Part shown: one piece after another, positions 6,232 through 12,892 of the stretch
How positions within the stretch are numbered: position 1 is the stretch's first letter
How the letters are laid out: each line of letters opens with the position of its first letter
IMG/VR virus record: IMGVR_UViG_3300046736_000061
Coordinates: 1-64,000 of that record
Length of the DNA stretch: 64,000 nucleotides
Reading direction: 5' to 3' (one strand)
DNA from: a virus
Made by a program: the position numbers and the translations under genes
The notes under the pieces: generated by a model
The model's input: only the letters and a program-made list of their open reading frames with translations
What the model was told of the DNA's origin: nothing
The model's database searches: none

Positions 6232-6468
6232 ATGAAAAACTTAATTTTTAAAATATTGGATTTACATGAGTGCGATCACTGTGGAATAGTTTTCACTGGT
6301 AAAATTTGGGAAGCGGATACATATAATCCATCGAGCCACGACCGGGTAGAATTATGTCAACGATGTGGTGACCCGTGGTTTGCAGAAGCGGTAATTGAAA
6401 ATAAACCATTGAAGCGTAAGCGGCCACCCGAGCCGCCTTACATTGCTACTACGGAAGTGCGGAAATAA
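6232..6468 (+). CDS. small zinc-ribbon protein
   Basis: A 78-residue protein with two cysteine pairs, CDHC (14-17) and CQRC (42-45), the spacing of a zinc ribbon, then a basic proline-rich tail. No Shine-Dalgarno. R1 lies directly upstream and a terminator downstream, so it is a single-gene unit. Function unknown; small zinc ribbons in phages are often nucleic-acid or RNA-polymerase binding. Confidence 0.75.
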   Translation: MKNLIFKILDLHECDHCGIVFTGKIWEADTYNPSSHDRVELCQRCGDPWFAEAVIENKPLKRKRPPEPPYIATTEVRK

Positions 6469-6507
6469 AAGACAAGCCGACCACCTCTTTACCTACCCAC
6501 CCTCTTA

Positions 6508-6532
6508 GGCGCGAAAAGCGCCGTTCTTCTTT
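6508..6532 (+). terminator. Rho-independent terminator
   Basis: GGCGC-GAAAA-GCGCC then GTTCTTCTTT. Similar to the terminator at 5422, including the upstream CTACCCACC (6493-6501). Confidence 0.75.
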
Positions 6533-6553
6533 ACTGGACATAATGTCTACTTA
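6531..6553. repeat. R1 palindrome, centre 6542
   Basis: Between terminator and structured element. Confidence 0.92.
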
Positions 6554-6570
6554 GTGTTATATTGAAGACA

Positions 6571-6638
6571 TAGGCAGGTGGGTAGCTTCCAAGCGTTTGC
6601 TTCCCCGCATTGAAGTTATCACCGGAATCACCTGCCTA
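6571..6638 (+). ncRNA. candidate structured RNA between two R1 copies
   Basis: TAGGCAGGTG (6571-6580) pairs perfectly with CACCTGCCTA (6629-6638), closing a 68-base element with an inner AAGC-GTTT-GCTT hairpin. I tested it as a tRNA and it does not fit. GGTGGGTAG (6577-6585) is complementary to the CTACCCACC before the terminators at 5422 and 6508. The strand is a guess. Confidence 0.45.
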
Positions 6639-6642
6639 AACT

Positions 6643-6665
6643 TAACTGGACATAATGTCTACTTA
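6643..6665. repeat. R1 palindrome, centre 6654
   Basis: Upstream of the sigma factor gene; a weak ACGC-TTTA-GCGT hairpin (6666-6677) adjoins it. Confidence 0.92.
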
Positions 6666-6694
6666 ACGCTTTAGCGTACGTTGCTAGACAAAAT

Positions 6695-7372
6695 ATGAAT
6701 AACGATCTCATACTCGCCCACGAACTCGCCTCTGGAAATGAAGAAGCCTTCTCTAAGTTTTATAAAGAGACTCAAGGTAAAGTGTTCGGTATTTGTTATA
6801 ATATTCTGCACAGCCAGGCAGATGCCGAAGATATGGTTCAAGAAGTTTTTATGGCGATTGCGAAAGGTGTTAGCAAGTATAAAGGTGATGCGAAACTTTC
6901 TACTTGGGTACATCGAGTTGCAGTTAATCAGTGTTTGATGAAACTACGATTAGCTAAACATAAATTCTGGTCAGATAAAATTGACAACGAAGAAGACCAC
7001 GAAGCGATTTTCAGTAAATTATGCGCAACGCCTTCTCATGATCTTAATATAGACATAAGGTCTGCAATTAAACTTCTGCCTCCTGGCTATAAAAATGTTT
7101 TACTATTGCATGACGTTGAAGGATTAGAGCATCCAGAAATAGTAAAGGTGTTAGGAATATCAGAAGGTACTTCAAAATCTCAATTACACAAAGCGCGAAC
7201 GAAAATGAAGAAGGTTCTTAATCGAAAAAAAAATCCGAAGGTCGCCTCTTATTTTCCTGCGCGAGCTATTTCTAAACTGATAACTGCCAGAGAATGTTCC
7301 GCTTGTAAAATACCGCGTCAATTTGGACAACTTGTTTCTTGTGGTTATTGTGGAGCAGGAGCCAATGCATAA
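6695..7372 (+). CDS. ECF-type RNA polymerase sigma factor with C-terminal zinc ribbon
   Basis: A 225-residue protein with sigma-70 region 2 at about 15-85 (FYKETQGKVFGICYNI, then DAEDMVQEVFM, then STWVHRVAVN) and region 4 at about 120-170 (LPPGYKNVLLLHDVEGLEHP, then a helix-turn-helix with GTSKSQLHKARTKMK). The C-terminal 25 residues carry C201, C204, C216 and C219, a zinc-ribbon pattern not usual in ECF factors. It would redirect RNA polymerase, and its place at the head of the structural region suggests late-gene control. No Shine-Dalgarno. Its stop overlaps the next start. Confidence 0.88.
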   Translation: MNNDLILAHELASGNEEAFSKFYKETQGKVFGICYNILHSQADAEDMVQEVFMAIAKGVSKYKGDAKLSTWVHRVAVNQCLMKLRLAKHKFWSDKIDNEEDHEAIFSKLCATPSHDLNIDIRSAIKLLPPGYKNVLLLHDVEGLEHPEIVKVLGISEGTSKSQLHKARTKMKKVLNRKKNPKVASYFPARAISKLITARECSACKIPRQFGQLVSCGYCGAGANA

Positions 7373-7547
7373 ATTTGAAGACCTTACCGGCGAACAGCGA
7401 CAGAATCTTTCTCTTGAAGACTTTCTCGAATACTGTCCTCCTAATGAAATATTGCATTTTCATTTTGGCACAGCCGGGAATCAGGGTAAGTGTCAAATAA
7501 CAGCAGGAGAGTTAAAGTTAATTCTTGACATTGTAAAGGATTCGTAG
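7365..7547 (+). CDS. small protein coupled to the sigma factor
   Basis: A 60-residue acidic protein starting at ATG 7365, with AGGAGCCA before it and an 8-base overlap with the sigma gene's end. A longer upstream in-frame start would lie inside the sigma gene. Tight coupling to a sigma gene suggests an accessory or anti-sigma role, but no domain is recognised and there is no membrane segment. Confidence 0.65.
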   Translation: MHKFEDLTGEQRQNLSLEDFLEYCPPNEILHFHFGTAGNQGKCQITAGELKLILDIVKDS

Positions 7548-7553
7548 TATTCT
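7525..7553 (+). promoter_or_regulatory. sigma70-type promoter
   Basis: TTGACA (7525-7530), 17-base spacer, TATTCT (7548-7553). It overlaps the end of the preceding gene and directly precedes a hairpin and a strong terminator. Confidence 0.7.
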
Positions 7554-7559
7554 AAAAAG

Positions 7560-7636
7560 GCTCGGGTGTCATCGAGCGGTGTGATTGGGGTTGTTGGGCT
7601 TTCCGTTATTCACCAACAACCCCAATTTAATTTTTG
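7560..7636 (+). ncRNA. candidate small RNA or terminated leader
   Basis: Begins near the expected start of the promoter at 7525-7553. It has a hairpin GCTCG/CGAGC (7560-7577), then the 14-bp terminator stem. The product would be about 75 bases and has no ORF. It could equally be an attenuated leader of the structural operon. Confidence 0.5.
7584..7636 (+). terminator. strong Rho-independent terminator
   Basis: A perfect 14-bp stem, ATTGGGGTTGTTGG (7584-7597) with CCAACAACCCCAAT (7613-7626), then TTAATTTTT. Confidence 0.85.
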
Positions 7637-7642
7637 ACAAGT

Positions 7643-7760
7643 TTAGGAACGCAACGGACGAGGTTGTGGCTTCGAGGTAAAATGTAAGATTCAACCCTGT
7701 TAGGGCCAACTCTGTTTTATTAAGTCGATGATGGGTAACGAGCGGTTGACCAGTTCCTAA
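7643..7760 (+). ncRNA. candidate structured RNA element
   Basis: TTAGGAAC (7643-7650) pairs with GTTCCTAA (7753-7760), enclosing small hairpins (CAAC/GTTG near 7652-7666 and CCC/GGG near 7697-7707). No ORF. It may be a leader or regulatory RNA; no known riboswitch was recognised. Confidence 0.35.
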
Positions 7761-7767
7761 TTGAATT

Positions 7768-7790
7768 TAACTAGACATAATGTCTACTTG
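7768..7790. repeat. R1 palindrome, centre 7779
   Basis: Upstream of the gene at 7855. Confidence 0.92.
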
Positions 7791-7854
7791 ACGATTTATC
7801 GTTAGGCTTCAATCGTTTTCGCGGTGGTTCTCGTTAAAACCGCTAGAAATAAAA

Positions 7855-8613
7855 ATGAACAGAACAAGATTTTTTAATTCCCCTAACGTTCTTCTCAAAG
7901 AAGAATGGAAAAAAGATTCAGTCGGCGTTTACTTAGACCGAGTTTATAACGTCTCTGGAAACGCACTTACCTTTAAGCATTACATCCTCAATACAGCAAT
8001 CAATGTAAACGGCTCTACTTCCACTACTGCCGCTTCCGGTTCTACTGCTGAAACATTTCACGCAACAGGTCGGGGTTTGATTTTCAAGTCGAATGGTACG
8101 AAATGGCTGTCGATTGATTCTGCACAGGACATTTTTGATATTGGTGATCTTCCTGCCGGTTCTACTGTTACCGCCAATGATTTGTTTCTTGGATTGCAAA
8201 GAGTCAAGGCCACTGGCACTTGGACGCCTACAGCAAACGCCACAGCAAACCAAACAATAATTATTGGTGGTGTTACATTTGTTGCGAAGGCTTCGGCTTC
8301 TTTGGCGACCGAGTTTACAATCGGCGCAGGGGCAACAGGTAGCGACACAAATTTAGGTATTACGCTATTTAATCTTCTTGCCAAATTAAACGCATCTGTT
8401 GACACCACGGTTGACGATGTAACTTATACCGACAATCACACCTCAACTAATAAAGACGGAACGGCAATTACGTTTACACATGACAAGCCGGGAACCGAAG
8501 GAAATTCTTTCCCGACTGTTGTTGGAACGTGGCCGGGAGTCATGAGTGGAACTACTCTCTCGGGTGGAACTGAAACGCTCGTCTCATTCACTAAAGCACA
8601 AATTACCGCGTAG
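7855..8613 (+). CDS. virion-associated structural protein with a repeat phage tail/decoration domain
   Basis: A 252-residue Thr/Ala/Gly-rich protein. Residues about 120-245 follow a layout common in phage structural proteins: a TIIIGGVTFVAK strand, TEFTIGAGATGSDTNLGITL, a helix with N-terminal polar residues, then GTAITFTHDKPGTEGNSFPT and TTLSGGTET. It is the first gene of the structural block. Probably a head decoration or tail-associated protein. No Shine-Dalgarno; the start is the first ATG. Confidence 0.65.
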   Translation: MNRTRFFNSPNVLLKEEWKKDSVGVYLDRVYNVSGNALTFKHYILNTAINVNGSTSTTAASGSTAETFHATGRGLIFKSNGTKWLSIDSAQDIFDIGDLPAGSTVTANDLFLGLQRVKATGTWTPTANATANQTIIIGGVTFVAKASASLATEFTIGAGATGSDTNLGITLFNLLAKLNASVDTTVDDVTYTDNHTSTNKDGTAITFTHDKPGTEGNSFPTVVGTWPGVMSGTTLSGGTETLVSFTKAQITA

Positions 8614-8623
8614 TTATTTGGGT

Positions 8624-8646
8624 TAGCTAGACAAAATGTCCAGTTA
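8624..8646. repeat. R1 palindrome, centre 8635
   Basis: GACAAAATGTC core variant. Between the genes at 7855 and 8668. Confidence 0.88.
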
Positions 8647-8667
8647 ACCCTTTTCTTATAACGAAGT

Positions 8668-9063
8668 ATGCAAGCAGGGATTAATAAGAATATGAGTGAA
8701 AGACAAGACTCATACTACGCACTCGTCGCAGGATTGTTAGGGTTATGTTTAGGTATTCTAATGAATCAACCTAAACATATTTCGGAAGCAATTAAAGCAT
8801 TATTGGCAGGGGTTTTTGCTTGTTTAGTAATTGCCCCTGCCATAGCAGAACTTGTTACTAATTTTTCTATATCTTTTGTGTATTTTGGATGGTTAAATGC
8901 CGCGCCCGGTACAGCTTTATATGCTTTCATTATCGGCGGCTGTGGTATTTTAGGTTTCCAAATCGTAGTAGGATTAAAAGAAGACGTAATAACCAGTTTA
9001 CGCCGATGGGCGAAGGATAAAGTAAATGGAAACAACGGACGCTCCCGCTCCGATAATAAGTAA
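8668..9063 (+). CDS. multi-pass membrane protein, holin candidate
   Basis: A 131-residue protein with about three hydrophobic helices (YYALVAGLLGLCLGILM, ALLAGVFACLVIAPAI, TALYAFIIGGCGILGFQIVV) and a short charged C-terminus, the size and shape of phage holins. An alternative start is 8692. The last 38 bases overlap the next gene, another membrane protein. The endolysin and spanins are far away (about 60-62 kb), so a holin role is only a possibility. Confidence 0.6.
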   Translation: MQAGINKNMSERQDSYYALVAGLLGLCLGILMNQPKHISEAIKALLAGVFACLVIAPAIAELVTNFSISFVYFGWLNAAPGTALYAFIIGGCGILGFQIVVGLKEDVITSLRRWAKDKVNGNNGRSRSDNK

Positions 9064-9382
9064 CTTGGAAGTCACTCAATCAGAAGTAGGATGGGTGAGA
9101 ACAGTTGTTGTTTGGATTGTTTTTGCAATTGCTGTTTTTGGAATGATGGGCTTTGCGTGGCTGTCTATTCAAGATCGAATGAATGGTATCGACGCTTGGC
9201 GTGAAGTTGAAAAAGATAAACGAAGTGAAGGATTTCGTAAACTCTGTGAAGACAATGCTTTGGTATTTGAAAGATTGAAAGAGCATTTGCGACAACAGAA
9301 AATTAATGCCCCTGCTGAATATTTAGTTACCAAGCCTTGTGTTCAACCCGATAGATTACCAGAACCCCCAAAGGAGAAATAG
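9026..9382 (+). CDS. single-pass membrane protein
   Basis: A 118-residue protein with one transmembrane helix at about 25-48 (VRTVVVWIVFAIAVFGMMGF) followed by a charged helical domain and a Pro-rich end. AAGGATAAAG lies upstream inside the preceding gene, and the 38-base overlap implies coupled translation. It could act with the preceding protein at the membrane. No family recognised. Confidence 0.65.
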   Translation: METTDAPAPIISNLEVTQSEVGWVRTVVVWIVFAIAVFGMMGFAWLSIQDRMNGIDAWREVEKDKRSEGFRKLCEDNALVFERLKEHLRQQKINAPAEYLVTKPCVQPDRLPEPPKEK

Positions 9383-9384
9383 TT

Positions 9385-9648
9385 ATGCCCCATTCGAGAA
9401 TTATCATTACAGGTGTATTTGAAGAGATAATTGGAGACACGGAAGAAGGATCACTCGCAGAATTGCGAACTGCTTTTATTGCGACAGATGATAAGTATGT
9501 AGCAAATTTAATCCCACCTCTGCAACGTCCTGCATATCACGACCTTGCACATAGTTTGCAAGATTGGCTTACAGAAGGAACAACTCAAGAGGAAGGCGTG
9601 GCCGATAAAGCTACTTCGTTTAAAGATCAGTTTAATGCTTATCTATAA
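9385..9648 (+). CDS. hypothetical protein
   Basis: An 87-residue acidic protein with AAAGGAGAAATAGTT before the ATG, a stronger ribosome site than its neighbours. It is 2 bases after the previous stop and in the same membrane-protein cluster. No recognised domain. Confidence 0.65.
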   Translation: MPHSRIIITGVFEEIIGDTEEGSLAELRTAFIATDDKYVANLIPPLQRPAYHDLAHSLQDWLTEGTTQEEGVADKATSFKDQFNAYL

Positions 9649-9651
9649 TAT

Positions 9652-10221
9652 ATGGAAATTTCAAACGCGCAAATCGTAATCGCGCTTATTGGATTGCTTG
9701 GCGTACTTGTTACAACGGTCGCCGCGGCTTTTGGTATCCCCGCATATACTGGACTTCGCCGTGATATGCGCGAACAACGAGCCGAATCACAAAAAGATAA
9801 AGAAAATTGTGATTCGGTTTTAACTCGACTGAAATCGGAAATTATTGCTCTACAAGGAAAAATTCGCAAAGATACACTCCCGCAATGGCATAAAAACCAA
9901 GCGGGAGTAATTCTTTGGGTGAATACGGTTTATGTGCAGAGGTTTTTAGCCCCATTCGATCAAGACGCTTCTGGTGTTCTTGGCAAGAGCGATGCTGAAG
10001 TTCTCTTCTTTGCGCCAGAATTGAAAGAGACTCTTTCCGCAATGGATAAAGAGGTTAGGGACTTTGGAAGCGCCACCCGTCATGGTGTTCGATTTAATTT
10101 AGATTCCAATCGACGATATACAATAATCAAAGAATTATCTGTTGACCCAATCTTAGGGGTAATTACCTTCTCGGGCATTGCTTGTGAAGAAAGATCGAGC
10201 CCCGCGTTACTTGACTCGTAA
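9652..10221 (+). CDS. membrane-anchored protein with coiled coil and PAS-like domain
   Basis: A 189-residue protein with a transmembrane helix at about 7-30 (IVIALIGLLGVLVTTVAAAF), then a coiled coil at about 35-75 and a PAS-like fold at about 78-180. WHKNQAGVILWVN resembles the PAS opening 'the human behind the message' pattern of sensor proteins, followed by NTVYVQRFLAPFDQDASGVLG and two closing strands (YTIIKEL, GVITFSGIACEE). PAS domains are rare in phage proteins. Ligand and role unknown. Confidence 0.6.
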   Translation: MEISNAQIVIALIGLLGVLVTTVAAAFGIPAYTGLRRDMREQRAESQKDKENCDSVLTRLKSEIIALQGKIRKDTLPQWHKNQAGVILWVNTVYVQRFLAPFDQDASGVLGKSDAEVLFFAPELKETLSAMDKEVRDFGSATRHGVRFNLDSNRRYTIIKELSVDPILGVITFSGIACEERSSPALLDS

Positions 10222-10242
10222 CACCAAAATATGTATAGTAGA

Positions 10243-10265
10243 TAACTAGACATAATGTCTACTTA
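10243..10265. repeat. R1 palindrome, centre 10254
   Basis: Between the genes at 9652 and 10270. Confidence 0.92.
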
Positions 10266-10269
10266 ACTT

Positions 10270-10794
10270 ATGAAGCGAGAGGGACAACCCGAATCAAATG
10301 CTACGTTATCTAATGGCTATGGTCATATCTACGATGATCTGGAATACTTGCAAAGTGAAATGCATAATTTTCGAGACTTCGATACGGCCGCCGCAATGAT
10401 AGACCCCGAATGGACACGTCATAATTTGCATAAGTGGATACACGAAGGCAAAGTTTGTATGTCAGATATTTTAGTTCTTACCGATGAAGCGATTTATGGA
10501 AAAATTTATACCGGCAAGAAAATGTTTATTCATATTAACGAGGTACAGAGGTTAAAGGCCGAATATGAAAAAATGTCCAGACCTAATTACAGATATTGTG
10601 AATGGTGCGGAAGAAAACTCTTCGTCTGCGTCAAGAAAGAATGTCCTGACAGATATAACTCAAACCCTGACAACACTCTCCGCGACGCCGAAATTTCGCA
10701 ACTTGTCGCAGGAGCTGTCCAAAGGCTTGATAAAAGAAGACGGAGCGGTATCTTATTCAGAAAGTCAACTCGTAAACAAACCAGTACAGGATAG
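10270..10794 (+). CDS. protein with C-terminal zinc finger
   Basis: A 174-residue protein. The N-terminal part is a helical domain with a possible DNA-binding layout (DFDTAAAMIDPEWTRHNLHK, WIHEGKVCMSDILV). A zinc ribbon CEWC (112-115) with CVKKEC follows at about 121-126. The basic tail overlaps the next gene by 230 bases in another frame, so its last 75 codons may be double-coding. No family assigned. Confidence 0.6.
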   Translation: MKREGQPESNATLSNGYGHIYDDLEYLQSEMHNFRDFDTAAAMIDPEWTRHNLHKWIHEGKVCMSDILVLTDEAIYGKIYTGKKMFIHINEVQRLKAEYEKMSRPNYRYCEWCGRKLFVCVKKECPDRYNSNPDNTLRDAEISQLVAGAVQRLDKRRRSGILFRKSTRKQTSTG

Positions 10795-11320
10795 AGACGT
10801 TATGTTAAACCAGTTGATGATTAACGATATTCAAGGAGTCGCCGCTTTTAGTGTTGATGAAGTAAATACTATCGGCATGGCGCTAATTGAATCTTATGGT
10901 AGTGTTAATAAGGCGGCTAGAATCGCTAAAATTAGTCCGGCGCGTCTTAGGTGGCTAGTTAGAAACCATCCCGAAATTGGTCGCTTTCACGAAATTGGAC
11001 AAGAATGTGTTAAAGGATTATTAGACGAGCAAATCATTGACAAGTTAGCAGATGGTGACGAGAATATGGTAATGCTTATTACTCGTTTAATGTATCGCGG
11101 TCGTCGCAATGGTGGTTTTAACGCTTCTGAAATTGGTGTTGTGAGTTATGATGATCCGCTTGCTAAAAAATTATCTAGTGCAACGGAAGACGACACCCAA
11201 AGAGCGCCGGTAATTAATTTTAATTTCTTGCAAGCGGATATGCCTTCCAATCGAAAGATTGAAAAAGTTATTAACGCGACGATTGATATTGAAGCAAGAG
11301 ACGTAGATGACGAGGTTTAA
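10565..11320 (+). CDS. terminase small subunit-like / HTH protein
   Basis: Up to 251 residues. A helix-turn-helix segment (SYGSVNKAARIAKISPARLR) and a following charged helical region suit a small terminase or DNA-binding packaging protein, and it lies just upstream of the terminase genes. Two starts are plausible: ATG 10565, which overlaps the previous gene by 230 bases, and ATG 10802 (172 residues), 8 bases after the previous stop. I cannot decide between them. Confidence 0.6.
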   Translation: MKKCPDLITDIVNGAEENSSSASRKNVLTDITQTLTTLSATPKFRNLSQELSKGLIKEDGAVSYSESQLVNKPVQDRDVMLNQLMINDIQGVAAFSVDEVNTIGMALIESYGSVNKAARIAKISPARLRWLVRNHPEIGRFHEIGQECVKGLLDEQIIDKLADGDENMVMLITRLMYRGRRNGGFNASEIGVVSYDDPLAKKLSSATEDDTQRAPVINFNFLQADMPSNRKIEKVINATIDIEARDVDDEV

Positions 11321-11494
11321 ATGATTAAAGAGAACAAAGTTCGTTGTTTAAAGTGTAATGATGTGATTGAGAGCAAGTCTAGTTATGATCGCGTAACCTG
11401 TTCCTGTGGAGCGGTTAGTGTAGATGGTGGAAAACTTTATCTCAAACGTACCGGCAAGAAAGAGGATTACGAAGAGCTGTCTGTGAGAGAATAA
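11321..11494 (+). CDS. small zinc-ribbon protein
   Basis: A 57-residue protein with VRCLKCNDVIESKS then CSCGAVSVDGGKLYLKRTG: two cysteine pairs (CLKC, CSC) and a conserved VDGG. This arrangement recurs in short phage proteins next to structural or packaging genes. Its TAA lies in the left arm of an R1 palindrome. It starts directly after the previous stop. Function unknown. Confidence 0.75.
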   Translation: MIKENKVRCLKCNDVIESKSSYDRVTCSCGAVSVDGGKLYLKRTGKKEDYEELSVRE

Positions 11495-11514
11495 GTAGAC
11501 ATAACGTCCAGTTA
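11492..11514. repeat. R1 palindrome, centre 11503
   Basis: Left arm TAA is the stop of 11321-11494. Core ends ACGTC instead of ATGTC. Confidence 0.88.
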
Positions 11515-11532
11515 AAATAAAAAGGAGATAAA

Positions 11533-12216
11533 ATGAATACGTTTACCGTTGAATTAAAGACGCCACATATAGGACAGCAAACTGTATTGGAGCAAAGAAG
11601 ACGTTTTAACATAATTTGTACAGGTAGAAGATGGGGTAAGGAAGAATTAATCAATCAGTTAATTAGCGACTCTATACAAAAAGGGCACAAACGAATATTA
11701 ATAATTGCTCCGTTAAGGTTGTCTCATATCGGGTTTCAAAGAGTTAGCGATATGTTTAAGACTGCCGTAACAAGATTAAACCGCATTAATCAAGAAATAG
11801 ATATCGTCAGCGGATTGCGTGTTCAATTTGCAAAGACGGAAGACTATTTAAATGTATTGCATGGTTTTCAAGGTGATAGAATTATTATAAATGAACCTGA
11901 TTATAATAAAGATATAATTGATGAAGTTATTAAACTAAGCTGTATATGTCTTACGAATTTTATGGGTGATTTTTATATTATTGGAACACAAAAACCCGAA
12001 GGTGTTGTGAAAGGCAATAGGTTGCTAAGTGTTTTTCCCAAGCTGGCCCAAGCTACAAAAGACAATTCGGAATGGATAACTTTTCAATGCCCAACCTCTA
12101 ATAATCCATATTTTCCTCAAGAAGAACTACCTAGACAACGCGAGGATTTACTTAGCCGGTTTGGTAAATTAGGTGAGGATGTTTATAAATCAGAATGGGA
12201 AGGGAAACTTGTATAA
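11533..12216 (+). CDS. degenerate terminase ATPase-domain paralogue
   Basis: A 227-residue protein resembling the N-terminal ATPase half of the large terminase encoded at 12893: H-x-GQ opening, RFNIICTGRRWGKEE at 25-39 (Walker A position) and RIIINE at 116-121 (Walker B position), ending EWEGKL like TerL before its nuclease domain. Walker A ends GKE rather than GKS/T, and the Walker B aspartate is Asn. It therefore appears catalytically impaired and lacks the nuclease. It has its own AAGGAGATAAA site. Likely a gene duplication turned regulatory or structural. Confidence 0.7.
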   Translation: MNTFTVELKTPHIGQQTVLEQRRRFNIICTGRRWGKEELINQLISDSIQKGHKRILIIAPLRLSHIGFQRVSDMFKTAVTRLNRINQEIDIVSGLRVQFAKTEDYLNVLHGFQGDRIIINEPDYNKDIIDEVIKLSCICLTNFMGDFYIIGTQKPEGVVKGNRLLSVFPKLAQATKDNSEWITFQCPTSNNPYFPQEELPRQREDLLSRFGKLGEDVYKSEWEGKLV

Positions 12217-12236
12217 GTAGACATAATGTCCAGTTA
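12214..12236. repeat. R1 palindrome, centre 12225
   Basis: Left arm TAA is the stop of 11533-12216. Confidence 0.92.
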
Positions 12237-12245
12237 GGGGATAAT

Positions 12246-12542
12246 ATGAAACCAGTAAGCCCTGTTATTCCAACTGCCGATTTACCCGAAACGGTAATTG
12301 CAGAAAATCAACCAGAGTATGAAAACTTGCCGGCAATTCAATGCGGTAAAGGAATTATCCTTACTCGGTGGAAATTAACAGATGAAGAGATTGAAATCGT
12401 AAAAGAAACGGGCGATATTTATTTGTTTATGTGGACGTTCGGTAAACCTGTTATGCCGATCGCATTGCAAGTTGAAAAGCCGGAAATCGGTGAGCCTATA
12501 ACCGATGAAACTTTAGAGAGCGCGATTATTACGGAAGGATAA
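12246..12542 (+). CDS. hypothetical phage protein
   Basis: A 98-residue acidic protein. ATG 12246 (after GGGGATAAT) is preferred over the upstream in-frame start at 12195, which lies in the previous gene and R1. The core NLPAIQCGKGIILTRWKLTD with a later LFMWTFGKPVMPI resembles small proteins found among phage packaging genes; function unknown. Confidence 0.7.
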   Translation: MKPVSPVIPTADLPETVIAENQPEYENLPAIQCGKGIILTRWKLTDEEIEIVKETGDIYLFMWTFGKPVMPIALQVEKPEIGEPITDETLESAIITEG

Positions 12543-12549
12543 TAATTAT

Positions 12550-12891
12550 ATGAAATGTCAATACCACGGTGAGATTCCAACAGAGCCGAGCGCAAAATTT
12601 GATTATAAAGTAGAAGGTTCTACTTATTCAATGAACTACCAAGACTTGAAAAGTCATTTTGAGATGTATAAAGGTTTTAATGATGGTCAGTTTATTGACC
12701 AAGCTATTAAAATATTCCATTTTGCCTCATTCGTCTGCTATTTCAAAAACATTCCCACACAGGCCATTCTTTGTGATAAAGGAATTCTACATCAACTCGC
12801 CCACTTGATAGACGAAGACACTAAAGAAGATGCGGTTCGTGAAATTTCTGAAATTCGAGAACGATTTAATATTGTTTGTGCATTAGCGTAA
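12550..12891 (+). CDS. hypothetical protein
   Basis: A 113-residue, mainly helical protein with several Cys and His (CQYHGEIP at the N-terminus). It lies between the terminase paralogue and TerL, 1 base before the TerL ATG. No domain recognised. Confidence 0.65.
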   Translation: MKCQYHGEIPTEPSAKFDYKVEGSTYSMNYQDLKSHFEMYKGFNDGQFIDQAIKIFHFASFVCYFKNIPTQAILCDKGILHQLAHLIDEDTKEDAVREISEIRERFNIVCALA

Positions 12892-12892
12892 T

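Larger units (their letters stand above)
6469..6694. other. intergenic region with terminator and structured RNA
   Basis: Holds the terminator at 6508-6532, then a roughly 90-base cassette bounded by two R1 copies (6542, 6654) containing a 10-bp long-range stem. Confidence 0.6.
7548..7854. other. non-coding region upstream of structural genes
   Basis: No protein gene. It contains a short promoter-terminator unit (7525-7636), a structured element closed by an 8-bp stem (7643-7760), R1 at 7779 and an R2-like hairpin (7789-7804). Confidence 0.6.

Noticed and set aside
6571-6638. tRNA gene suggested by a 7-bp GGCAGGT/ACCTGCC acceptor-like stem
   Set aside because: Neither strand has a TTC-containing T-loop or an anticodon arm in the right place.
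10564-10572. Programmed frameshift at GAAAAAATG joining 10270 and 10565
   Set aside because: The second frame is +1 relative to the first, so -1 slippage on A-runs does not fit, and the second gene has its own start.
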